DNA of 64,000 nt, from positions 868,001 to 932,000 of the forward strand of contig CAVTAV010000002.1 in assembly GCA_963732795.1 (NCBI GenBank), in the 5' to 3' direction. A program made the translations under genes and the position numbers. Positions 36,436 through 46,158 of this stretch are shown here, piece by piece. The notes under the pieces are model-generated. The model made no database searches, was not told the DNA's origin, and saw only the letters and a program-made list of their open reading frames with translations. Source of the stretch: CAVTAV01 sp963732795. Its GTDB lineage: Bacteria > Pseudomonadota > Alphaproteobacteria > CAVTAV01. Position 1 is the first letter of the stretch. Every line of letters begins with the position of its first letter.

Positions 36436-38497
36436 ATGATCAAGGCCTCTCATATCGTGGCCGCGGGCGTGGCTCTGGTTTCCTGTCTGGTATTTACCGC
36501 GGCCGAGGCGGACAAAGGCAAGCCGGAATACGGCAATTGGGGCGTGGACCTGTCCGCGATCGACCCGAGTGTCAAGCCGGGCGACAATTTCTTCGACTAC
36601 GTCAACGGCTCGTGGCTCAAGACCGCGCAAATTCCGGCCGACCGCTCCGAGACCGGCTCGTTCCTCAGCCTCCAGATCAAGAGCGAGAAAGACATGAAGT
36701 CGATCGTCGCGTCTCTGGAGAAGAAGCCATACAAGGATCTGACGGCCGAAGAGAAGAAGCTGCGCGATCTCTACGATGCCTATACCGACGAGGCGCAAAT
36801 CGAGAAGAACGGGTTGAAACCGGCCGAGAAGGACCTGAAATACATCGCCGGGCTGAAGACCAAGAACGACATCGCCAAGGCCATGGCCTCGGTGCGGCTG
36901 TCGGCGGGCGGCATCTACACATTCGATATCGAACCGGACGACAAGAATCCCGAGGCTTATGCCGTCAACCTCTATCAGTCCGGCCTCGGCATGCCGGACC
37001 GCAACTACTACCTCAAGGACGACAAGGCGATCGTAGCCACGCGCCACGCCTATAAGACGTTCCTTACCACCATGCTGTCGCTCGCCGGTGTCTCGGATGC
37101 CGAAAAGCGCGCCGATGCGGTGCTCGATCTCGAAACCAAGATCGCGAAAGTGCAGTGGGACCGCGCCGACCGCCGCGACCGGACCAAGACCTATAATCCG
37201 ATGTCCGTCTCGGACCTCGAGAAATTGGCCCCGGACTTCCCTTGGGACACCTTCCTCAAGGAGCGCAGCATTTCGCTCAAGAGCCCAAAAGGCGAGCGGA
37301 TGGTGATCGTTTCCGAGAAATCGGCCTTTCCGGAGCTCGCCAAGATCTTCGCGGAGACGCCGGTGCCGGTCTGGCGCGATTATCTCACCGTCCACTACCT
37401 GCACGCCGTCGCGTCCGTCCTGCCCAAGCGCTTCGACGACGCGAATTTCGCCTTCTACGGCAAGATCCTGCGCGGCACCGACAAGCAGCTCGACCGCGAG
37501 ACCCGCGGCGTTCATTTGCTCGACAACGCGATCGGCGAGGCGCTCGGCAAACTCTATGTCGCGCGTTATTTCCCGCCCGAGGCCAAGGCCAAGGCCGACG
37601 AGCTGGTCGCGAACCTCCTCAAGGCCTATGAGGCCGATATCAAGACGCTCGACTGGATGAGCGACGAAACCAAGCAGAAAGCGCTCGAAAAGATCCACGA
37701 ATTCACGCCTAAAGTCGGCTATCCGAACCATTGGCGCGACTATTCGGCCCTAAAGATCGCGAGAAACGACCTTCTTGGCGACGTCCAGCGCGCCGACGTT
37801 TTCGAATGGAACCGCCAGGTCAAGCGTCTCGACAAGCCGGTCGACAAGTTGGAATGGTTCATGACGCCGCCGACAGTGAACGCCTATTACGACCCGTCGA
37901 TGAACGAGATCGTGTTCCCGGCGGCGATCCTCCAGCCGCCGTTCTTCGATCCCAATGCCGACGACGCGGTGAACTATGGCGGGATCGGCGCGGTGATCGG
38001 CCACGAGATCAGCCACGGCTTCGACGACCAGGGCTCGAAATACACCGGCAAGGGCGTGTTCAAGAACTGGTGGACCAAACAGGACCGCGAGAATTTCGAT
38101 AAGCGAACGGCGGCGCTCGTGAAGCAGTTCGAACTCCTACGAGGTGCTGCCCGGCCTTCATATCATCGGCAAGAACACCCTGGGCGAAAACATCGCCGAC
38201 CTCGCCGGCATCTCCATCGCGCTCAAGGCCTATCACCTCTCGCTCGGCGGCAAGCCCGCGCCGGTGCTCGACGGCTTCACGGGCGACCAGCGCTTCTTCC
38301 TCTCCTTCGGCCAGGTCTGGCGCGAGAAGGACCGCAAAAGCGCGCTCCGCACCCAAACCCTCTCGAACGAGCACAGCGTGGCCGAATTCCGGGTGATCGG
38401 CCCGACGCGGAACGTCGATGCGTGGTACGCGGCCTTCGACGTGAAGCCCGACGCGAAATACTACCTCGCGCCCGATAAACGCATTCGCCTGTGGTAG
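36436..38497 (+). CDS. M13 family metallopeptidase, neprilysin-like (frame broken near 38133)
   Basis: About 686 aa secreted zinc oligopeptidase (PepO type). A CTGGAGGA site precedes ATG 36436; signal peptide HIVAAGVALVSCLVFTAAEA. Domain N begins GVDLSAIDPSVKPGDNFFDY. The catalytic part has the VNAYYDPSMNEIVFPAAILQ substrate site, zinc motif VIGHEISHGFDDQGSKYTG, third ligand ENIADLAGI, and the C terminus YLAPDKRIRLW. One extra base near 38133 breaks the frame; repair gives VKQFDSYEVLPGLHIIG. A TonB-independent periplasmic location is likely. Followed by a palindromic repeat and an S46 peptidase, making a peptide-degrading neighbourhood. Confidence 0.93.
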
Positions 38498-38540
38498 ACG
38501 AGTCGGCCCTATCGCGGCCATGTCGAAGCGGCTCGGCCGT

Positions 38541-38633
38541 CACCCCCACCTAGCCTCCCCCATCAAGGGGGAGGAACCCAAGGAGGGCTCCGTCAAGCCT
38601 TCCCCCTCGATGGGGGAAGGTTGGATGGGGGTG
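38541..38633. repeat. Extragenic palindromic repeat, CCCCCATCAAGGGGG type
   Basis: CACCCCCAC at the left end mirrors GGGGGTG at the right. Inside are CCTCCCCCATCAAGGGGGAGG and CTTCCCCCTCGATGGGGGAAG, two near-perfect hairpins. This double-hairpin design is a common dispersed element in alphaproteobacteria. It lies between the M13 and S46 peptidase genes and may attenuate read-through. Confidence 0.75.
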
Positions 38634-38675
38634 TTGTCAGCGCCGCTTCGGCGCAATCTGGGAAGGGGATTCTCG

Positions 38676-40739
38676 ATGAAAAAGACGCTTCTGATCGCCG
38701 TCGGCGCGGTCGCCTTTGCGTCGGCCGCCCAGGCCGACGAAGGCATGTGGACCTTCGACAACTTCCCGTCCCAGGCGGTAAAGGCGAAATACGGCGTCAC
38801 CATCGACCAGTCCTGGCTGGACTCCGTGCGGCAGAACGCCGTCAGACTGTCGACCGGCTGCTCGGCCTCGATCGTCAGCAGCGAAGGCCTCGTCCTCACC
38901 AACAACCACTGCGTTCGGGACTGCGAGCAGTACCTCTCCACCGCAGATACGAATTACGTGAAGGACGGCTTCATCCCCGCCGGCCGCGAGGACGAAAAGC
39001 TTTGCCCCGGCATGCAGGCCGAAATCCTGACCTCGATCACGGATGTTACCGAGCGCGTGACCAAGGCCGCCGCCGGGAAGACCGGCCAGGCCTTCGTCAA
39101 AGCGCGCGACGCAGCGATCGCGGCGGTCGAAAAGGAAGGCTGCGCCGGCCGCGAGACGCTTTTTCGCTGTCAGGTCGTCACGCTCTATCAGGGCGGCGAA
39201 TACAAGCTCTATACCTTCCGAAAATATTCCGACGTCCGCATCGCCTTCGCGCCCGAGGAGCAGATGGCCTTCTTCGGCGGCGACCCGGACAATTTCAACT
39301 TCCCGCGCTACGACCTCGATTTCTCCTTCGTGCGACTTTACGAGAACGGCAAGCCGGTCAAAACGCCGAACCATCTCAAATGGAGTGCGGCCCCGCCCAA
39401 GAAGGGCGAGCCGGTCTTCGTGGTCGGCAATCCCGGCACGACGGACCGGCTCTATACCGCCGAGCAACTCAAAACCCTGCGCGACGTCAGCCTGCCGACC
39501 ATCCAACTCCTCTACTCCGAGCTTCGCGGCCGGCTTATCCGGTTCAGCGAGGAAAGCGACGAGAACGCCCGCACCGCCTCGGAAGAGCTGTTCGGCATCG
39601 AAAATAGCTTCAAGGCCTATTACGGCATGGAGAAGGCGCTCCGCGATCCGGCCCTGATCGACGCCAAGGAGGCCTATGACACGGCGCTCCGGGCTAAGGT
39701 CGCGGCCGATCCGGCGCTGCTTAAGGAGGTCGGTTTTCCCTGGGCTGAGACCGCCGCCGCGCAGGTCGCCCGCCGGGAACTCTACGTGCCCTACATTTTT
39801 ATGGAATCCGCGGCGGGCTTCAACTCGACGCTGTTCTCCTATGCCCGCACCTTGGTTCGCGCCGCCGAGGAGCGCGCCAAGCCGAACGGCGAGCGCCTGC
39901 CTGCCTATACCGACAGCCGCCTGCCCTTGCTCGAGAAGCGCACCCTCGACGTCCAGCCGGTCTACCCGGACGTCGAGCAACTTCTCCTGGAATTCTGGCT
40001 GAGCAAGCTCCGCGAATATCTGACCGTCAATTCGGCCGGCACCAAGACCTTCCTCGGCAAGGAATCCCCGGAGAGTCTGTCGAAGCGCCTCGCCACGTCG
40101 AAGCTCGGCGACGCCGAGTACCGCAAGCAGCTTTGGGACGGAGGTCTCGATGCCGTGATGGCCTCGGACGACCCCATGATCAAATATGTGCTGGCCACCG
40201 ACGCCGCCTCGCGGGCGATCCGCAAGGAATACGAAGAGCGCGTCTCGGGCCCCACCGACCGGGCGGCGGAAGCCATCGCCAAAGCGCGTTTCGCGGTCTA
40301 CGGCACCAGCACCTATCCCGATGCCACCTTCTCGCTCCGCATCAGCTACGGCAAGGTCGAGGGCTGGACCAACGACGGCAAGACCGTACCGCCCTTCACC
40401 TATCTCGGCGGGCTTTGGGATCGGGCGACGGGCCAGCCGCCTTTCGAATTGGCGCCCCGCTGGGTCGATGCGAAATCGAAGGTCGATGGCGACACCGTGT
40501 TCGATTTCACCACCGACAACGACATTGTGGGCGGCAATTCGGGCTCACCCGTCATCAACGCCAAGGGCCAGGTCATCGGCGCGATCTTCGACGGCAACAT
40601 CCTGAGCCTCGGCGGCACCTTCGGTTTCGACGACCGGGTGAACAGGGCCGTCGCCGTCTCGACCGCCGCCGTCACCGAAGCGCTCAGGAAGATTTACGGC
40701 CAGACCGAGCTGGTGAACGAACTCACGCGCCGGCGCTAA
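38676..40739 (+). CDS. S46 family dipeptidyl-peptidase (DPP7/DPP11 type)
   Basis: About 687 aa. Signal peptide TLLIAVGAVAFASAAQADEG, then the family start MWTFDNFPSQAVKAKYGVTI. Chymotrypsin-fold catalytic residues: His in GLVLTNNHCVRDC, Asp in the FFGGDPDNFNFPRYDLDFSF region, Ser in VGGNSGSPVINAKGQVIG. These exopeptidases release dipeptides from periplasmic oligopeptides; the residue that sets DPP7 versus DPP11 specificity cannot be assigned by eye. ATG 38676 directly precedes the signal peptide; a longer frame from 38520 reads through the repeat and is rejected. Intact. Confidence 0.95.
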   Translation: MKKTLLIAVGAVAFASAAQADEGMWTFDNFPSQAVKAKYGVTIDQSWLDSVRQNAVRLSTGCSASIVSSEGLVLTNNHCVRDCEQYLSTADTNYVKDGFIPAGREDEKLCPGMQAEILTSITDVTERVTKAAAGKTGQAFVKARDAAIAAVEKEGCAGRETLFRCQVVTLYQGGEYKLYTFRKYSDVRIAFAPEEQMAFFGGDPDNFNFPRYDLDFSFVRLYENGKPVKTPNHLKWSAAPPKKGEPVFVVGNPGTTDRLYTAEQLKTLRDVSLPTIQLLYSELRGRLIRFSEESDENARTASEELFGIENSFKAYYGMEKALRDPALIDAKEAYDTALRAKVAADPALLKEVGFPWAETAAAQVARRELYVPYIFMESAAGFNSTLFSYARTLVRAAEERAKPNGERLPAYTDSRLPLLEKRTLDVQPVYPDVEQLLLEFWLSKLREYLTVNSAGTKTFLGKESPESLSKRLATSKLGDAEYRKQLWDGGLDAVMASDDPMIKYVLATDAASRAIRKEYEERVSGPTDRAAEAIAKARFAVYGTSTYPDATFSLRISYGKVEGWTNDGKTVPPFTYLGGLWDRATGQPPFELAPRWVDAKSKVDGDTVFDFTTDNDIVGGNSGSPVINAKGQVIGAIFDGNILSLGGTFGFDDRVNRAVAVSTAAVTEALRKIYGQTELVNELTRRR

Positions 40740-40799
40740 AGCCGGTACCCGTCGCGGCCGCCATCCCCTATAGTAATGGTCTGACTTTGGGGGAGGCCG

Positions 40800-41615
40800 A
40801 TGCGCGGGATTCCGCATCTGGTGGCAGTCATTTTGGCAATTGTAGCTGTCCCGGCGCTGGCGGCGGGCGACGGCGTTCCGCGCCGCGCCGACGGACATCC
40901 GAATTTCGACGGCGTCTGGGAGGCTGTCAATTCGGCCAATTTCCAGCTCGAGGCTCATAACGCGCGGCAGGGCACGGTCGAGGTTCTGGGGGCGATCGGC
41001 GCGGTCTCGCCGGGGCTCGGCGTGGTCGAGGGCGGCACGATCCCCTATCTCCCCGAGGCGCTGAAGCAGCGCGACGAGAATTTCGCAAAACGCCGAACGG
41101 ACGACCCCGAGGCAAAGTGTTATCTGCCGGGCGTACCGCGCGCGACCTATATGCCGCACCCTTTCCAGATCATCCAATCCGACGGCCAGATCCTGATCCT
41201 CTACGAATATGCCGGCGCGGTCCGTACGGTCTATATGACGAACCAGATCGAAGCGCCGGTCGATAGCTGGATGGGCTGGTCGAACGGGAAATGGGACGGC
41301 GATACGCTGGTGGTGGACGTGACCGGCCTCAACGGCCAGAGTTGGCTCGACCGGGCCGGCGACTACGCTTCCGACTCGCTTCACGTGGTCGAACGTTACA
41401 ACTTCATCGACAAGGACCATCTCCAATACGAGGCGACCCTGACCGATCCCACGGTGTTCTCGCGGCCCTGGACCATCAAAATGCCGCTCTATCGCCGCAT
41501 CGAGGCGAATGCGCAGGTGATGGAGTTCAAATGCGTCGAATATGCGGAGGACCTCATGTACGGCCATCTCTACAAGACGCCGCCGAAGCTCGTCCCCGAC
41601 GAGGGCAAGCCATGA
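40800..41615 (+). CDS. Secreted protein of the GHWEGDTLV family, paralogue 1
   Basis: 271 aa. GGGGGAGG precedes ATG 40800. The signal peptide (LVAVILAIVAVPALAAGDG) is followed by HPNFDGVWEAVNSANF, a Cys motif KCYLPGVPRATYMPHPFQI, WSNGKWDGDTLVVDVTGLNG and, near the end, VMEFKCVEYAED. These match an uncharacterised secreted family recurring in this window, with [ND]xxGxW near the start, a Cys followed by Pro/Gly-rich sequence, a W(E/D)G(D/N)TLV core and a Cys near the C terminus. This is the most divergent of the five copies. It overlaps the next gene by 4 bases, suggesting a complex. No catalytic role known. Confidence 0.75.
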   Translation: MRGIPHLVAVILAIVAVPALAAGDGVPRRADGHPNFDGVWEAVNSANFQLEAHNARQGTVEVLGAIGAVSPGLGVVEGGTIPYLPEALKQRDENFAKRRTDDPEAKCYLPGVPRATYMPHPFQIIQSDGQILILYEYAGAVRTVYMTNQIEAPVDSWMGWSNGKWDGDTLVVDVTGLNGQSWLDRAGDYASDSLHVVERYNFIDKDHLQYEATLTDPTVFSRPWTIKMPLYRRIEANAQVMEFKCVEYAEDLMYGHLYKTPPKLVPDEGKP

Positions 41616-42595
41616 TCCGCCGCGCTGCCATCGCCCTTGTCCTGACCGTCGGCTGCTGCGCCGCGGCCCAAGCCGAATCCGGCAAATGGGTCGCGCCCCG
41701 CACCTCCTATGGCGACCCCGATCTCCAGGGCTATTGGACCAACCACACGATGCTCGCCCTCGAACGGCCGAAGGATCTGGGCGACAGGGCCTACTTCACG
41801 GAGAAGGAACAGGCCGCCTATCGCGAAAAGGAGATGCACGCGAAGGTGACCAATTTCGGCGCCTCGACCTCGGTGCATTACAGCCTGGACGAATACGGAT
41901 TGGCGGACGACCAGATCCACCTGGTCCACAATCTCCGCACGTCAATCATCATCGATCCGAAGAACGGACGGCTGCCGCCCGTGACGCCGGAGGCGGAGGC
42001 CCGCGCCAAGGCCTATCTCGCCTTCCGCAAGGAGCACCAGTTCGACAGCGCCAAGACGCGCGGGCTCGGCGAACGCTGCATCGTGTGGGCCAACGAAGGC
42101 CCGCCCATCCTGCCGCGGGGCTACAACACGCATTACCAGATCGTTCAGACCGAAGGCTATGTGGTCATTCTTGCGGAGATGATCCACGACGCCCGCGTCG
42201 TTCCGCTGGACGGTCGGCCGCATGTCGATTCCAAGGTCCGGAATTACCTCGGCGATTCGCGCGGCCATTGGGAAGGCGACACGCTGGTCGTCGAGACCAC
42301 CAATTTCAAAGGCAACATCCATCAGGATTTCGTGCTCGGCTATTCCGGCACCACCGAGGCGCTCAAGGTCGTCGAGCGCTTCACCCGCACCGGGCCCGAC
42401 CGCATCGACTACCAATTCACGGTCGAGGACCCCGGCACCTGGACCCGGCCCTGGACCGGCTCCTCGCCCTGGGAGCGGGTCGACGGCCCGATCTTCGAAT
42501 ATGCCTGCAACGAGGGTAATTACGGCCTGCCCAACACCCTGAGCGGGGCCCGCGCCGACGAGCGCAAGGCGGCCGCCGGAAAGGCCGCGGAATGA
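41612..42595 (+). CDS. Secreted protein of the GHWEGDTLV family, paralogue 2
   Basis: 327 aa. Signal peptide AAIALVLTVGCCAAAQA, then YGDPDLQGYWTNHTM, a helical segment (KEQAAYREKEMHAKV), LRTSIIIDPKNGRLPPVTPE, GERCIVWANEGPP, AEMIHDARVVPLDGRPH, LGDSRGHWEGDTLVVETTNF and FEYACNEGNYGLP. It keeps both conserved cysteines and is close to the three minus-strand copies at the right end of the window. It overlaps both neighbours by ATGA, so the three genes 40800-43009 are one translational unit. Function unknown. Confidence 0.8.
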   Translation: MIRRAAIALVLTVGCCAAAQAESGKWVAPRTSYGDPDLQGYWTNHTMLALERPKDLGDRAYFTEKEQAAYREKEMHAKVTNFGASTSVHYSLDEYGLADDQIHLVHNLRTSIIIDPKNGRLPPVTPEAEARAKAYLAFRKEHQFDSAKTRGLGERCIVWANEGPPILPRGYNTHYQIVQTEGYVVILAEMIHDARVVPLDGRPHVDSKVRNYLGDSRGHWEGDTLVVETTNFKGNIHQDFVLGYSGTTEALKVVERFTRTGPDRIDYQFTVEDPGTWTRPWTGSSPWERVDGPIFEYACNEGNYGLPNTLSGARADERKAAAGKAAE

Positions 42596-43009
42596 GGCGG
42601 GTCATCCTCGCGTCGGTCCTTGCCCTGCTCGCGACGAGCGGCCCGGCCCTAGCGCATCATTCCTTTCAGGCGGAATTCGATGCCGATCGCCCGCTGGAAT
42701 TCACCGGCACGGTGACCAAGGTCGAGCTCATCAACCCCCATTCCTGGATTCACATGTCCGTCGTCGGCAAGGACGGCCGGAAGGTGGACTGGATGGTCGA
42801 AGGCGGCGCACCGAACGCCCTGTTCCGCAGCGGCATCACCAAGAAATCCGTGCCCATCGGCTCCAAGAATTCATGTGAAGGGATTTCAGGCCCGGGACGG
42901 CTCCAACCGCATGGTCGGCGAGGACATAAAATTCAGCGACGGCCGCCCGCTGTTCTTCGGCTCGAAGACGCCCGACAGTCCAGGCTACGCCCCGCCGGTC
43001 AGCGAATAG
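42592..43009 (+). CDS. DUF6152-type periplasmic protein (frame broken near 42868)
   Basis: About 138 aa after repair. Signal peptide VILASVLALLATSGPALA, then the HHSFQAEFDADRPLEFTGTV and TKVELINPHSWIHMSV motifs of DUF6152, and MVEGGAPNALFRSGITKKSV. One extra base near 42868 breaks the frame; repair continues SKIHVKGFQARDGSNRMVGE to TPDSPGYAPPVSE. The HHSF motif right after the signal cleavage site could bind a metal. It starts inside the stop of paralogue 2 (ATGA), so these proteins probably work together in the periplasm. Confidence 0.82.
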
Positions 43010-43013
43010 CCCG

Positions 43014-43697
43014 TCAGGGCACCTGCCAGCGGGCCTTCACCTTCGCACGCGGCTGTTTGCCATAATCCTCGAACTGCTTGGCGACGACGGCCATCTGGCG
43101 GTCGGTAAGGATCTTCGGGCTCCCGATCGAGAGCGCCAGGACATATTGGCGGGCGATCGTCTCAAGCCGCACCGCCGTCTCGAACGCCTCGTGCAAAGTC
43201 CTTCCCCGCGACAGCACGCCGTGATTGGCAAGGAGACAGGCCGTCCGAGTCTCCAGCGCCTTCCCCGCCGCCGCGCCGAGCTTGCGGGTGCCGAACGGCG
43301 AATAGGGAACGCAAGGGACGTCCTTCCCACCGAACGATTGCACCATGTAGTGGAAGGCCGGGATCGGCTTGTGCAGGCTCGCCAGCGCGACGCAATGGTC
43401 CGAATGGGTATGGACGACGGCTTTGGCGTCGGCAACGCGGGCATAGACCTCGGCGTGCATGGCCCATTCCGATGACGGCGCGAGCGGGCCGTCGGTGGCC
43501 CCGTCGAAATCGCAGAGCACGATGTGCTCGGGGCACAGGGTCTCGGCCGTGCAGCCGGTCGGCGTGATCATCATGCCCGACCCGGTCCGCACGCTGATAT
43601 TGCCGCTGGAGCCGACATTCAAGCCGGCCGCGCCGAGCGCCTGATAGGCCTCGACCATCGCCTCGCGAATTGCCTGCGCCTTCTTCATCACCGCCAT
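43014..43697 (-). CDS. Class II aldolase/adducin family protein
   Basis: About 227 aa. Zinc-dependent fuculose-phosphate-aldolase fold: GLNVGSSGNISVRTGSGMMI, TPTGCTAETL, SSEWAMHAEVYARVADAKAV, VHTHSDHCVALASL with zinc ligands, LLANHGVLSRGRTL with the third His. Because it is divergently paired with mtnA, the likely substrate is 5-methylthioribulose-1-phosphate, cleaved to DHAP and 2-methylthioacetaldehyde (the DHAP shunt described in Rhodospirillum rubrum and E. coli), although a MtnB-type dehydratase cannot be excluded. An alternative start lies at 43721. Intact. Confidence 0.85.
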   Translation of the reverse strand: MAVMKKAQAIREAMVEAYQALGAAGLNVGSSGNISVRTGSGMMITPTGCTAETLCPEHIVLCDFDGATDGPLAPSSEWAMHAEVYARVADAKAVVHTHSDHCVALASLHKPIPAFHYMVQSFGGKDVPCVPYSPFGTRKLGAAAGKALETRTACLLANHGVLSRGRTLHEAFETAVRLETIARQYVLALSIGSPKILTDRQMAVVAKQFEDYGKQPRAKVKARWQVP

Positions 43698-43773
43698 ACC
43701 TTCCCAATCCCGGAGCGGCATTGTAAAGACAGGCTCGCGTCCGCGCCATTCCCGCAACGATCCGGAAATCGCC

Positions 43774-44865
43774 ATGAAAGTCGGGGCCAAGCATTACCGC
43801 ACGATATGGGTCGAGCCTGACGGCTGGTCGGTCACGGTCATCGACCAGACCAAGCTGCCCTTCGCCTTCGAGACGGTGACATTGCGCACGGTCGACGATG
43901 TGAGGGAGGCGATCTCCGACATGCTGGTGCGGGGCGCGCCTTTGATCGGCGCGACGGGGGCCTACGGCATGTGCCTTGCCGCCCGCGAGGATCCGAGCGA
44001 CGCGGCCCTCGACGCCGCCCATGCCACGCTGGCGGCCGCGCGGCCCACCGCCGTCAACCTGCGCTGGGCTCTCGACCGGATGCGCGATGCCCTGCGCAAC
44101 CAGCCGATCCCGGAGCGCGCGGCCCTCGCCTATCGGACAGCCGCCGGGATTTGCGACGAGGATGTCGCCATAAACGCCGCCATCGGCGAGCATGGCCTCG
44201 GCCTTATCCAGGCGGCCGCCGCGAAGAAGCCAGATGGCGAGCCCGTCAACGTCCTCACCCATTGCAATGCCGGCTGGCTCGCGACCGTCGATTGGGGCAC
44301 GGCGACCGCGCCGATCTACCGCGCTCATGATGCCGGTCTGGCGGTCCATGTCTGGGTCGACGAAACCCGCCCACGCAACCAGGGCGCGTCGCTCACCGCC
44401 TGGGAACTCAAGAATCACGGCGTCCCCCACACCGTCATCGCCGACAATGCCGGCGGCCACCTGATGCAGCACGGCCAGGTCGATCTCTGCATCGTCGGCA
44501 CGGACCGCACGACCGCCACCGGCGACGTCGCCAACAAGATCGGGACCTATTTGAAGGCGCTCGCAGCGAAGGACAACGGGGTCCCCTTCTATGTCGCCCT
44601 CCCCTCGCCCACGATCGACTGGTCGCTGACCGACGGCCTCGCCCAGATCCCCATCGAGCAGCGCGACGGCGCGGAGGTCTCCTCCATCACCGGCCGGACC
44701 GAATCGGGCCAGATCGCCAGGGTTCGTCTCGTCCCCGACGGAACCCCGGCCGCCAACTATGCCTTCGACGTCACGCCCGCCCGCCTCGTTAACGGGTTCA
44801 TTACCGAACGGGGCATCGCGCCGGCGACGGGACTGGCCGCGTCGTTCCCGGAAAAGGCCAAATGA
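43774..44865 (+). CDS. mtnA: S-methyl-5-thioribose-1-phosphate isomerase
   Basis: 363 aa. Isomerises methylthioribose-1-phosphate to methylthioribulose-1-phosphate in methylthioadenosine salvage. Family motifs: MLVRGAPLIGATGAYGMCLA, PTAVNLRWALDRM, VLTHCNAGWLATVDWGTATA with the catalytic Cys, VHVWVDETRPRNQGA, and CIVGTDRTTATGDVANKIGT with the catalytic Asp. Its 5' end is 76 bases from the divergent class II aldolase. No mtnC, mtnD or mtnK is in the window, which fits a short shunt rather than the full cycle. Intact. Confidence 0.95.
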   Translation: MKVGAKHYRTIWVEPDGWSVTVIDQTKLPFAFETVTLRTVDDVREAISDMLVRGAPLIGATGAYGMCLAAREDPSDAALDAAHATLAAARPTAVNLRWALDRMRDALRNQPIPERAALAYRTAAGICDEDVAINAAIGEHGLGLIQAAAAKKPDGEPVNVLTHCNAGWLATVDWGTATAPIYRAHDAGLAVHVWVDETRPRNQGASLTAWELKNHGVPHTVIADNAGGHLMQHGQVDLCIVGTDRTTATGDVANKIGTYLKALAAKDNGVPFYVALPSPTIDWSLTDGLAQIPIEQRDGAEVSSITGRTESGQIARVRLVPDGTPAANYAFDVTPARLVNGFITERGIAPATGLAASFPEKAK

Positions 44866-44877
44866 TGCATCTCCTCC

Positions 44878-44953
44878 CCGTTCGTCCTGAGCGTGTCGAA
44901 GGACTTGTGGCCGGGCTCCGGTGGGCGCGCTTCGACAAGCTCAGCGCGAACGG
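44878..44953. repeat. Dispersed inverted repeat, TTCGACAAGCTCAG type
   Basis: CCGTTCGTCCTGAGCGTGTC at the left and GCTTCGACAAGCTCAGCGCG at the right are near-inverted copies, ending CGAACGG. The same unit, as a half copy, recurs at 49103-49129. It lies between mtnA and the MFS gene. Confidence 0.75.
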
Positions 44954-44990
44954 AATCTATTAGCCTTGTGAAGTACGCTCAGGATTAGCC

Positions 44991-46152
44991 ATGACCGAAA
45001 TTGCCGAGTTCCGCCCAAGCACATCCCGCTTATGGACGCCTTTCCGTCCTGAGCTGGGCGCATTTCCTGAATGACGGCGCGGCAAACTATCTGCCGGGCA
45101 TCCTGCCGGCGATCCTGATGCAGATGGGGCTGTCGGTCTCGCTCGCCGGCGTGCTGATGGGCGCGCTCGTCATCGGCCAAGGCCTGCAGCCGTTGACCGG
45201 ACTCCTGGCGGACCGTGTCGGTGGACGAAGCTTCACCATTCTCGGCCTCGGCGTCGGCTCGATCGCGGCGGCCATGGTCGCCTTCACGCCCAATCTCGTT
45301 AGCCTCGGTTTCGTGCTGATCGTGCTCGGCACGGCCAACTCGTTCTTTCATCCGCAGACCTTGGCCGCCGTCCGCCGGTCCTCGGGCGACCGTCACGGCT
45401 TGGGCATGTCGGTCTTCCTGATCGGCGGGGAGATCGGCCGCGGCGTCTGGCCCCTGGCGGCGAGCCTGCTCGTAACGGCGGCGGGCCTGGGGAGCATCTG
45501 GGTCCTGGGCCTGCCCGGGCTCTTGACTTTGCCTTTCCTGTGGCGCGCCACGATCAGCCTGCCGCCGAGACCCCGAGGCGCGGCCAAGGTCGAGTGGCAC
45601 GCCCATATGAAACCGCTCTCCATTCTCGTTCTATTTTCGGGGCTTAGGGGCGTTCTTTTATATGCCGTGACGGCCTATGTGCCGGTGCTCTGGAACCAAC
45701 GCGGCGGGTCGCTGGTGGGCGGCGCCGGGTTCCTGACCACGCTCATGATCGTCGGCCTGATCGGCAACTTGATCGGCGGGCATCTCGGCGACCGCGGCGG
45801 GCGGCGGCGCGTGATCGCCATCGGCATGGTCATCACCCTGCTCGGCATGGGCGCCTTCATGCTGGTCGACGGCATCTGGATGTGGATCCTGATCGCGATC
45901 GTCGGCATCGGGCTATTCGCCACTTTCCCCCTGACGATCGTCGTCGCCCAGGACATCGTACCCGAAAACCGCTCCTTCGGCAGCGGCATGGCGCTCGGCC
46001 TCGCGAACGCCATCGGCGCTTTGGGGGTCATGGCTCTCGGCCCCGTCGCCGAGGCCTGGAGCGTCCCGGCCGTCCTTTGGGTCAGCATCGTCATCGGCGC
46101 CCTATCGTTGCCGCTCCTCTGGTTCCTGCCGGAGAAGCACTACGGGGCCTAA
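44991..46152 (+). CDS. MFS transporter, Fsr-like (frame broken near 45026)
   Basis: About 386 aa, twelve membrane spans, similar to fosmidomycin-resistance-type efflux carriers: SVLSWAHFLNDGAANYLPGI, LAGVLMGALVIGQGLQPLTG, LLADRVGGRSFTILGLGVG (loop motif), NSFFHPQTLAAVRRSSGDRH, GLRGVLLYAVTAYVPVLWNQ, LGDRGGRRRVIAIGMVITL. The ATG at 44991 gives MTEIAEFRPSTS, and removing one C at about 45025-45027 joins it to AYGRLSVLSWAHF. The alternative start, a TTG at 45001 in the second frame, needs no repair but looks less natural. Substrate unknown. Confidence 0.88.
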
Positions 46153-46158
46153 TCGAAG

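Noticed and set aside
45001..45030. TTG start for the MFS gene at 45001
   Set aside because: An ATG with a better family-like N terminus lies at 44991 and needs only the same one-base repair seen elsewhere; kept only as an alternative.
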